Assembly (NCBI GenBank): GCA_934149275.1
Contig: CAKPEG010000013.1
Location: 1 to 47,304 of the forward strand
Direction of reading: 5' to 3'
Origin: an uncultured Clostridia bacterium
Lineage (GTDB): Bacteria; Bacillota; Clostridia; TANB77; CAG-508
DNA: 47,304 bases
How positions within the stretch are numbered: the stretch's first letter is position 1; each line of letters starts with the position of its first letter. The translations under genes were made by a program, and so were the position numbers. This document shows positions 23,657 through 30,943 of this stretch, one piece after another. The notes below the pieces were generated by a model that saw only the letters and a program-made list of their open reading frames with translations, made no database searches and was not told where the DNA came from.

Positions 23657-24259
23657 ATGAATATTGTTATAGGAACTAAAAGTGAATCTAAGATAAATGC
23701 TTTAAAGATGGCGTTAGAGAGACTTAATATAAATGATTATAATATAATTTCGGTTAAGGCGAGGTCAGATGTGAGAGATAATCCAATAGATAAAGAAACA
23801 AAGCTTGGTGCACAGAATAGAAATAATTTTATTAAAGAATATTGCGAAAATAATAATATAGATTATGATGTTTTAATTAGTATAGAAGCGGGGTATACAA
23901 AAGAGGGAGAGAATTATTATTTAGATACGTTTGCTAATGCTCTACATAAAGGTCAGAAATATTGGAGTAGATCACCTAGATTAAAAATTACAAAAAATAT
24001 TTTTGAGTATGTTTATGAACAAAATATGCTTCACGAGATTATAAATGAAATATTGGGTAGAAAGTACATAAATGGGTTTATTGGTTTTGCAACTAAAGAT
24101 GCAGTAAAGAGAGAAGATATAGATGCTTATGCACTTTCAATTGCTCTTGCAGAATGTTTTGATATTGAGTATATGCCTAAGGCAATTGATTATGAAAAAT
24201 GTATTGCAAATGATAGGTTAGAGTTGTTAGATAAGGCAATTATTGAAAAAAGGTCATAA
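23657..24259 (+). CDS. DUF84-family non-canonical purine NTP phosphatase (inosine/xanthosine triphosphatase)
   Basis: A 200-residue protein related to YjjX/DUF84. It opens NIVIGTKSESKINALKMALE, equivalent to the phosphate/base-binding loop of the ITPase-like fold, and has SIEAGYTKEGENYYLDTFAN and a C-terminal GFIGFATKDAVKREDIDAYAL, matching the family's 'dAv..AL' ending. The family removes ITP/XTP from the nucleotide pool. Length is close to normal (about 170-180), with a somewhat longer tail. Start: ATG after GAGGAGAAA. Family call fairly secure; activity inferred. Confidence 0.75.
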   Translation: MNIVIGTKSESKINALKMALERLNINDYNIISVKARSDVRDNPIDKETKLGAQNRNNFIKEYCENNNIDYDVLISIEAGYTKEGENYYLDTFANALHKGQKYWSRSPRLKITKNIFEYVYEQNMLHEIINEILGRKYINGFIGFATKDAVKREDIDAYALSIALAECFDIEYMPKAIDYEKCIANDRLELLDKAIIEKRS

Positions 24260-24357
24260 ATGTGCTAAACTACAATTACGTGATTTTTTTAGTCCTGTTT
24301 TACAGGTTGATATAGAGGCAATTGTTAAAAAAATAATTATTTTCGGGAGGTATTCAT

Positions 24358-24894
24358 ATGAAAAAAATACGGTTTGTAGTGATGATGCTAGTGTTTATTT
24401 TAGGCATCAGTGGATGTTCTTTTTCTGGCGCGAATGATTATGATTCAGTACGTGACATTTCTGATACAATAATCTATGTCGATTTCGAGACGAATGTTAT
24501 GTATGCTTGGTGCAAGAGAGGATATGGAGGTGGATTTTCTGTAATGCTAAATCCAGATGGTTTACCAAAGTTATATGACAAGGCTACATCTAAATATACT
24601 AATATACGTGATATTTCTGATACGATAATCTACGTTGATTTCGAAACGAATGTCATGTATGCTTGGTGTAGGAGGGGATATGGCGGAGGATTTTCTGTAA
24701 TGCTTAATCCAGATGGTTTGCCAAAATTATATGACAAGGCTACATCAATATATACCAATGTACGTGATATTAATGATACAAATGTTTATGTTGATTTTGA
24801 AACAAATGTCATGTATGCTTGGTGTAAGAGAGGATATGGAGGCGGATTTTCCGTAATGCTGAAACCGGATGGTTTGCCTAAGCTATATGAATAG
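24358..24894 (+). CDS. Lipoprotein with three tandem 52-residue DUF6440-like repeats
   Basis: A 178-residue secreted lipoprotein: a signal peptide with lipobox LGISGC (Cys20), then three near-identical repeats of 52 residues at 31-82, 83-134 and 135-178, each reading roughly RDISDTIIYVDFETNVMYAW, then C(K/R)RGYGGGFSVML and (N/K)PDGLPKLY. The unit resembles the small DUF6440-type domain ('YVD.ETGVMYLW..SGYGGGL.VLLD.DGKP'), usually found once per protein. The 156-base DNA repeats are also close to identical, so the triplication is recent or being homogenised. G+C is higher than the neighbours'. Start ATG follows GGGAGG. Function unknown. Confidence 0.85.
   Translation: MKKIRFVVMMLVFILGISGCSFSGANDYDSVRDISDTIIYVDFETNVMYAWCKRGYGGGFSVMLNPDGLPKLYDKATSKYTNIRDISDTIIYVDFETNVMYAWCRRGYGGGFSVMLNPDGLPKLYDKATSIYTNVRDINDTNVYVDFETNVMYAWCKRGYGGGFSVMLKPDGLPKLYE
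24448..24891 (+). repeat. Three direct 156-bp coding repeats
   Basis: Units begin at 24448, 24604 and 24760 (the last is cut short by the stop). Repeats 1 and 2 differ by scattered, mostly synonymous changes; repeat 3 differs a little more (NDTNVY for SDTIIY). They could expand or contract by slipped pairing. Confidence 0.85.
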
Positions 24895-24952
24895 CATCTA
24901 GTGATTGAACAAAGAAGTAGTGGTATTTTTGATAATAATATGAAGTAATAAG

Positions 24953-24993
24953 AAGAAAGTGAGCAATTTGAAAAAATGTTCACTTTCTTTTTT
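24953..24993 (+). terminator. Terminator after the repeat lipoprotein gene
   Basis: AAGAAAGTGA (24953-24962) pairs with TTCACTTTCTT (around 24979-24989), followed by Ts. Confidence 0.7.
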
Positions 24994-25002
24994 TCAAAAG
25001 TG

Positions 25003-25011
25003 TGTTATAAT
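25003..25011 (+). promoter_or_regulatory. Extended -10 promoter of the Nudix gene
   Basis: TGTTATAAT (TGn-TATAAT) about 70 bases before the start codon, directly after the terminator; no clear -35 box. Confidence 0.45.
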
Positions 25012-25082
25012 TTATATGCTATTTTAATAAAAAAGTTAAGAATCTTAATAAATGAGAGATTAATAATGAAGGGAAGATATAT

Positions 25083-25580
25083 ATGGAGAAACATGAATTA
25101 GTAGATGTTGAGGGAAATAAAACTGGTAAGGTTTTAACACATGAAGAAATACGTGATATAAATAATATTCCTAAGGGATATTACATGTCAGTTGTAGGAG
25201 TTGTTATTCTTAATGAGGATAATAAGATTTTAATGCAAAAAAGAAGTAGGTTTAAGAGATCTAATCCAGGAAAATGGGGAATATGTGGCGGTAAGGTTGA
25301 TTTTGGCGAATCAACAGTTGAAGCAAGTATTCGTGAGACTTCTGAAGAAATTGGTGTTCAGTTGGATAAGGATGATTTAAAATTTTTGAGTATAAATGCT
25401 GGCGAAAAGGCAGTTTATACAGTGTATTATGTTAAAAAGAACATAAGTGTAGGAGATTGTAAAATACAGGAGAAAGAGCTTGAAGAAGTGAAGTATTTTG
25501 ATATAGATGAGATAGCTGATTTAGATAATGAAGGTGTTGAATGGTTAGATAGTTTGAAAAAAATTGTTAAGGTTGATTGA
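25083..25580 (+). CDS. Nudix hydrolase
   Basis: A 165-residue pyrophosphohydrolase. The Nudix box GX5EX7REXXEEXG runs from Gly70 (GKVDFGE76...R84E85TSE88E89IG91) with all metal-binding glutamates present. The N-terminal strand EKHELVDVEGNKTGKVLTHE resembles isopentenyl-diphosphate isomerase-like and related 'YfcD-type' Nudix proteins, but the box is hydrolase-like. It would cleave a nucleoside diphosphate linked to another moiety; the substrate is unknown. Single gene. Confidence 0.88.
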   Translation: MEKHELVDVEGNKTGKVLTHEEIRDINNIPKGYYMSVVGVVILNEDNKILMQKRSRFKRSNPGKWGICGGKVDFGESTVEASIRETSEEIGVQLDKDDLKFLSINAGEKAVYTVYYVKKNISVGDCKIQEKELEEVKYFDIDEIADLDNEGVEWLDSLKKIVKVD

Positions 25581-25593
25581 TTGCCTGAAATAC

Positions 25594-25622
25594 TTGAAAA
25601 ATAAGGCTTTTTATGATATAGT
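25594..25622 (+). promoter_or_regulatory. Promoter of the small membrane protein gene at 25719
   Basis: TTGAAA (25594-25599), 17-base spacer, TATAGT (25617-25622) with an upstream TGA. The leader then contains GATTAT/ATAATC and CTCC/GGAG short stems before AAAGGAG at the start codon. Confidence 0.55.
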
Positions 25623-25718
25623 ATATAAAGTTTTAAGATTATTTGAAAATAATCTCCTTTAGGAGTTTATGCATATAGAAACTATTAACAGCGCAATGAT
25701 TATTGAAAGGAGAATTTT

Positions 25719-26195
25719 ATGAAGCGGATTATTGATGTGGTAACTGACTGGTTGTATGAACGCAAAGCAAATTGGAGAGAAACTTGCAGTGTTGTTATTG
25801 CAGTGATATGTACAATTGTGGTAGGTGGCGCATTATTTATGTCTTGGGATAATACTCCTGCTGCAGAGGAAGATTACCAACCATTGGAACACTATGCTGC
25901 GGATTTTCAAAAGAGATTTGATGCTCTTGTTGAAGATGACAATATACCTGGAGATGTTACTGCTACATTCAAGAATGATGAGTGCGAGCTTAGTGTGAGC
26001 TACAATTCGGAGAATAAGGAATACACCATAACTAAGAAAGATAATTCAGTGAATTGGTGGATGGCTGTAGCCTTGATATTCTTTGTATGTTTCTGGGTAT
26101 TTAGCATTGTTTTTTCAGTAGTGGGAGCAGTTCTACTTGGCTTGAGTAAACTACATGATGTCATTCGTAAGACTAAAGATAAAAATAAGAAATAA
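25719..26195 (+). CDS. Small two-helix membrane protein of unknown function
   Basis: A 158-residue protein I do not recognise. A cytoplasmic N-terminus (with TDWLYERKANW) leads to a helix at about 21-43 (CSVVIAVICTIVVGGALFMS), an acidic extracytoplasmic domain of about 65 residues (residues 45-108) and a second, longer hydrophobic segment at about 111-145, ending in a lysine-rich tail. Codons are more G/C-ending than in neighbouring genes, as in the lipoprotein gene upstream. Ribosome binding site AAAGGAG. Single gene between promoter and terminator. Confidence 0.65.
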   Translation: MKRIIDVVTDWLYERKANWRETCSVVIAVICTIVVGGALFMSWDNTPAAEEDYQPLEHYAADFQKRFDALVEDDNIPGDVTATFKNDECELSVSYNSENKEYTITKKDNSVNWWMAVALIFFVCFWVFSIVFSVVGAVLLGLSKLHDVIRKTKDKNKK

Positions 26196-26211
26196 AAATT
26201 GACGTTTCGTG

Positions 26212-26245
26212 AAGCGGTGGCCTGCGTTGGGCTATCGCTTTTTTT
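26212..26245 (+). terminator. Terminator after the two-helix membrane protein gene
   Basis: AAGCGGTGGCC (26212-26222) pairs with GGGCTATCGCTT (26229-26240) apart from internal mismatches, followed by seven Ts. It is unusually G/C-rich for this genome. Confidence 0.8.
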
Positions 26246-26285
26246 ATGTAATAGACAAAAAGGTATGGCTTTTTTTTTATTAGAT

Positions 26286-26294
26286 TGATATAAT
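26286..26294 (+). promoter_or_regulatory. Extended -10 promoter of the GH10-like gene
   Basis: TGATATAAT (TGn-TATAAT) 30 bases before the start codon; no clear -35 box. Confidence 0.45.
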
Positions 26295-26323
26295 TTTTTT
26301 ATAGAAGTATTTGAGAAAAGGTT

Positions 26324-27937
26324 ATGTGTAAAATGAGAAAGTTTTTTTTAGAAATGAAAGCACCTATAAATGGAATTTATTTAAGTTCAGAAACTATTGA
26401 TTTATTGAGTATAATTCAATGTGAGAATGTAGAGGAATTGACAAAGTTTGTAAAGGATTGTGCTCAACTAAGTGCTTCGGATATAGATTTTGAAAAGTGG
26501 GATATGAGCAGATTAGATGAGATAAAGAGAGATGTAGTTGAAAAATATAAAGATTCATTTGTGCCTATGGAAGAGAGTTCAAAAGATAGAATGGGTGTAG
26601 TTAAAGCTGTATTAGAACATATAGGGCTTTCAAAAGAGGAAGTTGAGGCAGGTGCTTTAAGTTTTCAAAGTGGAGGAATAGATGGATTTAAGCAAGAGCT
26701 TCTTCAAATCCATCCAGATGATTACAAGGTTTTAAGTGAAAAAGAACATAGATTTATTTCTTCTGAAAGAGACCAAATAAAAAGTGTAACGTATGAGGAA
26801 CTATGTGCAATAAATAATACTTTGTCTGATTATAATACTGTCTTGGTTGGTTCTGGAAGATATTATGATGTTACTAAAAAAATGTATGATGCTCAGGTAC
26901 CTGGTATGGATAAATATGATTTTTACCATGTATGTAGAGGTTTAGATTTTTGTTATAAAAATGGAATGAATGCAAGATATCATACATTGTTGGATAAGCA
27001 AACATTGGAGGATCATTTTAAAGGAAAGTCTAAAGAGTATATTTTAGGCGAGTTGAAGGATTATGTGAAACAATCTGTAGATTTTATTTCTAAATATAAT
27101 GAGGAACATAAAGTTAATGGAAAAGGTGTAATTTCGTCTGTAGATTTATTTAATGAGATTGTTTCTTTTGATGAGCCATACAAAAATATGTGGCAAGAGT
27201 TGCATGGAATTTCAACTGAGGAGATTGCTGAAACTTATCAATATGCATTAGAGAATAAGCCCGATGGTGTTACTTATGTTTATAATGAACCTTTTTTAGA
27301 AAATCCTCAAAGACGAGCTGCCGTTATGAATCAATTGGTACAGATTAGTGAAGCGTCTCTTGGATTGATTGATACTATTGGAACGCAGATGCATATAGAA
27401 ATGACTCAAGATAAGGAAGCGGTAAAAAAATGTTTTGAAGATTTGAAGAGATTAAGAGGATTTGGTATTGGAACACAGATTACAGAATTTGATATGTGTA
27501 TGCCGGAGAGATTTTTGTTTGATGAGAATGGAAAAGAACGTTCTGAGGTTGAGATAGTAGGTGTTGTTAATAGTGAATTAGGTACTGATTTTAAGGATGT
27601 AAGTGATATTAAAGAATTAAAGATGAGAGAGATTACAAGTGCTATTAAAGAAACTGGAATACAATTGGATGGTATAACATACTGGTCTATAAGTGATACG
27701 TTAGATCATAATTTGGAGAGAACAAATAAAAAAACGTATGAACAAGGTTTACCTAGAGATATAATTCATACTAGATATGCGGGCGCATATTCCGATTTTG
27801 ATAAAGTTCCACTGATATCAACAAGAAGATTAGGGGAAGAAACGTTGGAAGAACAGAATGATACTTTTTTGCTTGATGAGATTAAACATAATCAAGTAGT
27901 GCAAGAAAGAAATAATGAGATTCAAAAAGAACATTAA
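26324..27937 (+). CDS. GH10-like (endo-1,4-beta-xylanase family) protein without signal peptide
   Basis: A 537-residue protein. Residues about 165-490 follow the glycoside hydrolase family 10 barrel: DFYHVCRGLDFCYKNGMNAR YHTL, ISSVDLFNEIVSF with the acid/base Glu278, TYVYNEPFLENPQRRAAV, IGTQMHIEMTQDKE, and the nucleophile Glu388 in GTQITEFDMCMP, then GITYWSISDTLDHN. Both catalytic glutamates are kept, but the usual Trp/Gln contacts after the HTL strand are altered (HTLLDKQTLEDHF). There is no signal peptide, and the first 165 residues match nothing I know. A cytoplasmic glycosidase or a non-xylan role is likely. Alternative start: ATG 26333. Confidence 0.75.
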   Translation: MCKMRKFFLEMKAPINGIYLSSETIDLLSIIQCENVEELTKFVKDCAQLSASDIDFEKWDMSRLDEIKRDVVEKYKDSFVPMEESSKDRMGVVKAVLEHIGLSKEEVEAGALSFQSGGIDGFKQELLQIHPDDYKVLSEKEHRFISSERDQIKSVTYEELCAINNTLSDYNTVLVGSGRYYDVTKKMYDAQVPGMDKYDFYHVCRGLDFCYKNGMNARYHTLLDKQTLEDHFKGKSKEYILGELKDYVKQSVDFISKYNEEHKVNGKGVISSVDLFNEIVSFDEPYKNMWQELHGISTEEIAETYQYALENKPDGVTYVYNEPFLENPQRRAAVMNQLVQISEASLGLIDTIGTQMHIEMTQDKEAVKKCFEDLKRLRGFGIGTQITEFDMCMPERFLFDENGKERSEVEIVGVVNSELGTDFKDVSDIKELKMREITSAIKETGIQLDGITYWSISDTLDHNLERTNKKTYEQGLPRDIIHTRYAGAYSDFDKVPLISTRRLGEETLEEQNDTFLLDEIKHNQVVQERNNEIQKEH

Positions 27938-27962
27938 GAATGAATGTAGGAGATTTTATAAT

Positions 27963-28421
27963 ATGGTTGATATTAAATATGCTAATGCATATAGTGAGGT
28001 ATTAGAAATATTAAAGTATATTCCAGTTGAAGATTACAATAAAATACCTAAAAGTAAAATTGAGTTGTTTGAAAAAAATGCAAATAAGGATTATGTTTTT
28101 AAATATAATTCTGAGAAAACTTTGCAAGAGCAAAATGTATCTAAAATCGCGAGAGGAGTTATTGCAATTTTATTTAGAGATTATTGGGCAACTGATGAAC
28201 AGAGAGAAAAAATTATTAGGAAACAAAATTATGACAGACAAAAATCGGAGGAAGAAAAAAGAAAGTTATATAATCTGGATAATATGTTTAGAAATACTGA
28301 AAGAATTACTAATTCAAATATAGAAAAAGAAAAGTGCGTTGATTTGATAGAGATAAAGCATAAGCGTTGGTATGAAAGATTTTGGAGATTTGTGTTAAAG
28401 GCTTTTAATAAGGAAATTTAA
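27963..28421 (+). CDS. Conserved-looking hypothetical protein, cytoplasmic
   Basis: The start at ATG 27963 has AGGAG (27948-27952) upstream; an in-frame ATG at 27915 would overlap the GH10-like gene and is less likely. The protein has 152 residues, highly charged and helical, with KIPKSKIELFEKNANKDY, then a middle motif AILFRDYWATDEQREKIIRK and QNYDRQKSEEEKRKLYNLDN. I recall near-identical blocks in unnamed proteins of gut Clostridia, but know no function. It follows the GH10-like gene by 25 bases and may be co-transcribed. Confidence 0.7.
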   Translation: MVDIKYANAYSEVLEILKYIPVEDYNKIPKSKIELFEKNANKDYVFKYNSEKTLQEQNVSKIARGVIAILFRDYWATDEQREKIIRKQNYDRQKSEEEKRKLYNLDNMFRNTERITNSNIEKEKCVDLIEIKHKRWYERFWRFVLKAFNKEI

Positions 28422-28427
28422 TAATGT

Positions 28428-28456
28428 TTGCGTATTTTTTTTCGTTGTAGTATAAT
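28428..28456 (+). promoter_or_regulatory. Promoter of paralogue 1
   Basis: TTGCGT (28428-28433), 17-base spacer, TATAAT (28451-28456). The block TTGTAGTATAATTTAT recurs in front of paralogue 2. Confidence 0.65.
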
Positions 28457-28485
28457 TTATTCATAAGGCAATGGGCCGATTTTTA

Positions 28486-28500
28486 TAAACCTCGAGTTTA
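28486..28500 (+). promoter_or_regulatory. Leader hairpin with CTCGA loop (paralogue 1)
   Basis: TAAAC-CTCGA-GTTTA: a 5-bp stem and a 5-base loop about 25 bases into the predicted transcript. The leader of paralogue 2 has the same loop with a changed but still paired stem. Confidence 0.5.
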
Positions 28501-28548
28501 CGTAACTGTTGACTATATAATAAAAACAAATTTTGGAGGTAAAGAGAT

Positions 28549-28998
28549 ATGATGAAAGAACAGAATAACGTCGTAATGAATGGAAAAGCTTATTTAGCAT
28601 TTTCAATTGATACACCTAAAGTAGGTAGCAGATTTGTTTGCACTCGGGTGCAGTTTGATCCGAATTTTGGTAAGTATGTACCGTTTCTTTGTACAACATC
28701 TGTTGTAACAGAGTGTGGACTGCTTGCAGATGATGTTTATCTTGTAAAAACTAAGCATACGTTTTACATTGTAAAACGATTAGGGTTTAAGGAGAATAAC
28801 ATTAAATTTGCACAGCTCCATGAGGTTCCTCGTGTGGGTGAACCTATGATCTGCAAGAAACTTGGTTACCAGAATGGTCAACTGGTTGGTGGTATGCAGC
28901 ATACATCTATGGTGTTTGCTTCAGAATACCTAGCTGGTATACTGAAAGTTAAAACACACAATAGTGTGTACTTCTGTACATTACCAATGAAAGGTTAA
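28549..28998 (+). CDS. Small two-repeat protein of unknown function, paralogue 1
   Basis: A 149-residue soluble protein made of two copies of an approximately 53-residue beta-rich unit: residues 23-76 (PKVGSRFVCTRV...DDVYLVKTKHTFYIVK) and 94-144 (PRVGEPMICKKL...GILKVKTHNSVYFCT). Each unit starts P(K/R)VG and ends with a 'VKT-x-(H/N)-x-(F/V)Y' strand pair. It shares this design, the promoter block and the leader hairpin with the gene at 29231. Codons are more balanced than in the core genes. GGAGGT precedes the ATG. I do not recognise the family. Confidence 0.7.
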   Translation: MMKEQNNVVMNGKAYLAFSIDTPKVGSRFVCTRVQFDPNFGKYVPFLCTTSVVTECGLLADDVYLVKTKHTFYIVKRLGFKENNIKFAQLHEVPRVGEPMICKKLGYQNGQLVGGMQHTSMVFASEYLAGILKVKTHNSVYFCTLPMKG

Positions 28999-29041
28999 TG
29001 CATTAGTTATTAGTTGTTATTAGTTGTTATGTCATGTTTGG

Positions 29042-29075
29042 TGGCTCCCCATTTTTGGGGAGCTGTTTCTATTTA
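29042..29075 (+). terminator. Hairpin after paralogue 1
   Basis: GGCTCCCC and GGGGAGC flank the loop ATTTTT, a strong 7-8 bp G/C stem, but the downstream T-tract is interrupted. Confidence 0.65.
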
Positions 29076-29102
29076 TATTGGAAATAATGAGATATTTTTC
29101 TA

Positions 29103-29131
29103 TTTGTATATCTTTTTTATTGTAGTATAAT
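29103..29131 (+). promoter_or_regulatory. Promoter of paralogue 2
   Basis: TTTGTA (29103-29108), 17-base spacer, TATAAT (29126-29131). It shares TTGTAGTATAATTTAT with paralogue 1. Confidence 0.65.
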
Positions 29132-29167
29132 TTATATATAAGCATTTGGCTTTGTTTCGAAAAGAAG

Positions 29168-29184
29168 AAAACCTCGCGTTTTCA
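29168..29184 (+). promoter_or_regulatory. Leader hairpin with CTCGC loop (paralogue 2)
   Basis: GAAAAC-CTCGC-GTTTTC: a 6-bp stem with a 5-base loop at the equivalent leader position, with stem bases compensated relative to paralogue 1. Confidence 0.5.
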
Positions 29185-29230
29185 TTTTTAGTAAGGCAAT
29201 TAATAAAAAAATATTTAGGAGGTATTTATT

Positions 29231-29635
29231 ATGGCAAAGAAAATGAAGTTAGCAATGTGTAAGGTAACACCTGTAAAGAATCATCGGTTAGAATGTACTG
29301 TAATTGAGAGAAGAGGTCGTTATGACTATGAATTACAGCCTGTTAAAACTTCATCTATACAGTGGGTGTTTAGGGTAAGTGATGATGTTTATCTGGTAGA
29401 AACACGGCACACATTATATGTTGTCAAAGACCAGACTATTCCTGGAAATACAAAGTTTGTCGGCATGTATGAAACACCACGAGTAGGTGATAAGTTCAGT
29501 TGTTTTGATCTTACGAATCAGAATAAGGAGCATAGAAAAGTATACAGGACATCGACAATTAAATCTATAGAGTTTATTTCCGAAGAAGTATGCGAAGTAA
29601 AAACACAGAATTCTGTGTATTATTGTTACTTCTAA
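29231..29635 (+). CDS. Small two-repeat protein of unknown function, paralogue 2
   Basis: A 134-residue protein with the same architecture as its upstream neighbour: units at about 14-66 (ending DDVYLVETRHTLYVVKD) and 83-133 (PRVGDKFSCFDL...CEVKTQNSVYYCYF). The segment DDVYLV-T-HT-Y-VK is almost identical between the paralogues; the rest has diverged strongly. A basic N-terminus (MAKKMKLAMCKV) is not a signal peptide. AGGAGG precedes the ATG. Its own promoter and terminator make it a separate transcript. Confidence 0.7.
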   Translation: MAKKMKLAMCKVTPVKNHRLECTVIERRGRYDYELQPVKTSSIQWVFRVSDDVYLVETRHTLYVVKDQTIPGNTKFVGMYETPRVGDKFSCFDLTNQNKEHRKVYRTSTIKSIEFISEEVCEVKTQNSVYYCYF

Positions 29636-29658
29636 GTTCATTTCTAGTCATGGTTTGG

Positions 29659-29690
29659 AACTTCTCCCCGCTGGGGGAGGAGTTTTTCTT
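29659..29690 (+). terminator. Terminator of paralogue 2
   Basis: AACTTCTCCCC (29659-29669) pairs with GGGGGAGGAGTT (29673-29684), followed by Ts. Confidence 0.85.
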
Positions 29691-29925
29691 AACTTTAATG
29701 ATAAATCATTAGTGATATTTGGAGATAATTATAATTTTAATTCATTTGAATGTTTTGACATAGAAAATGAAATTACTTTATTAAATAATTTGTCTAGCAA
29801 TTTGGATTTACGTAAATATAATTGGGATATGTATATTTATCTTTGAAATTGAAATAATATTTAGTAATATATAATTTTTTATGAAAGGATAAGGTTTAAT
29901 TTTTAATTAAATCTTGGTGTTATTT

Positions 29926-30057
29926 ATGGATGATAAAAAGCCGAATACAACTATGTATGGTGAAGAGGTTTGCTCGGAATTTGTATGGCTTCCACTTGAT
30001 AAGCAAAAAGAAAATGCCGATAAATTAGCTAATGTTACAAAGAAAAAGAAATCATAG
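29926..30057 (+). CDS. Possible 43-residue small protein
   Basis: ATG 29926 to TAG 30055-30057 reads MDDKKPNTTMYGEEVCSEFV then WLPLDKQKENADKLANVTKK and KKS: hydrophilic, with a balanced composition that looks coding. No good ribosome binding site is near; in-frame GTG 29917 and TTG 29914 are alternatives. An 8-10 bp AT-rich hairpin (about 29891-29915) lies just upstream. Not recognised. Confidence 0.4.
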   Translation: MDDKKPNTTMYGEEVCSEFVWLPLDKQKENADKLANVTKKKKS

Positions 30058-30097
30058 AAAGTAAAATTCTAATAAAACATTTTGATTGTTATAGTTA

Positions 30098-30227
30098 TAA
30101 GAAAATAGTATATTGGATTTTTTAGCGACGCGCAGTTTGAAAGTTTTTCCCTAACCTACTAAACGAAGTTTAGTAGGTGGGAAAAGATTTTAGCAAGGAG
30201 CAAAAAATCCAATATACTATTTTCTTA
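30098..30227 (-). repeat. Hairpin repeat element, copy B
   Basis: 130 bases, inverted relative to copies A and C. The arms 30098-30123 and 30202-30227 are perfectly complementary over 26 bp (TAAGAAAATAGTATATTGG then ATTTTTT, and the reverse complement). On the minus strand the centre reads CTCCTTGCTAAAATCTTTTC through CTTTCAAACTGCGCGTCGC, and its inner hairpin CCTACTAAAC...GTTTAGTAGG is perfect here. Located between a small possible gene and spoIIM. Confidence 0.9.
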
Positions 30228-30331
30228 ATTTTTTGATGATGCACTGTGTGTGTGATTTCTTTTTTTTGTAATTGCTTTATGTTTGCATAATTTCTTTATT
30301 TTAGAATAGACATTGAAAAAAGGAGGAGCAA

Positions 30332-30943
30332 ATGAGGCAATTTATAAAATATTATTTTTCAAATAACTTAATGGAATATGTAAAGTTACTAGTTATTTTT
30401 GTTATTGGAATTGTTGTTTCAATAATTGTAATAAATAAATCTAGTGATACTCAGCAAATGCAAATTAGTGATTTTATTAATGAAAAAATAGAGATTGTGA
30501 AAAATAATGAATATTCTGACAAAGGTGTTGTTCTTGTAAATTCTTTGAAGAAAAATGTTACTGAATTTTCTATAGTTGTTTTTTTATCTTCAACGTTAAT
30601 TGGAATTCCTATTGTTTACTACATTATTTTGAAAAGAGCTTTTTCAATTGGATATACTATTTCAGCGGTATTTGCTACACAAAGTGTTAAAACAGCCATT
30701 ATTTTCATTTGTAATTCATTAGTTTTACATAATATAATATATATGATGTCTATATTTATGGTCTTAGTTTCGGGAATTAATTTTGTGAAGATTATAACAA
30801 AAAAGGGTACTGGGGCTGTTAAGTTTGAGGTGTTTAGGTATATTGTTTTTGTTTTAATTGCTCTAAGTTTAGTTATAATTTCTTCTTTTTTTGAAGCGTA
30901 TATATCAACAAATTTTTTATATTTATTGAAAAAATATCTGTAA
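30332..30943 (+). CDS. spoIIM: Stage II sporulation protein M-like membrane protein
   Basis: A 203-residue integral membrane protein with about five hydrophobic segments. Conserved SpoIIM features: a juxtamembrane N-terminus RQFIKYYFSNNLMEYVKLL, the central NSLKKNVTEFSIVVFLSSTL and IGIPIVYYIILKRAFSIGYTIS block, and NSLVLHNIIYMMSIFM. In Bacillus, SpoIIM is a scaffold of the DMP peptidoglycan-remodelling complex needed for engulfment. It is followed by a xerD-type gene, as in Bacillus subtilis. RBS GGAGGAG. Confidence 0.85.
   Translation: MRQFIKYYFSNNLMEYVKLLVIFVIGIVVSIIVINKSSDTQQMQISDFINEKIEIVKNNEYSDKGVVLVNSLKKNVTEFSIVVFLSSTLIGIPIVYYIILKRAFSIGYTISAVFATQSVKTAIIFICNSLVLHNIIYMMSIFMVLVSGINFVKIITKKGTGAVKFEVFRYIVFVLIALSLVIISSFFEAYISTNFLYLLKKYL

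Noticed and set aside
24243..24437. Open frame overlapping the DUF84 end and the lipoprotein start
   Set aside because: It crosses two well-supported genes in another frame and has no family resemblance.
29000..29032. Short tandem TTAGTTGTTA repeats after paralogue 1
   Set aside because: Three short AT-rich units with no spacing regularity beyond the block; not CRISPR-like and probably slippage.
29655..29846. 63-codon open frame (TTG start) after paralogue 2
   Set aside because: It begins inside the terminator hairpin, has no ribosome binding site, and its sequence looks like translated AT-rich spacer.
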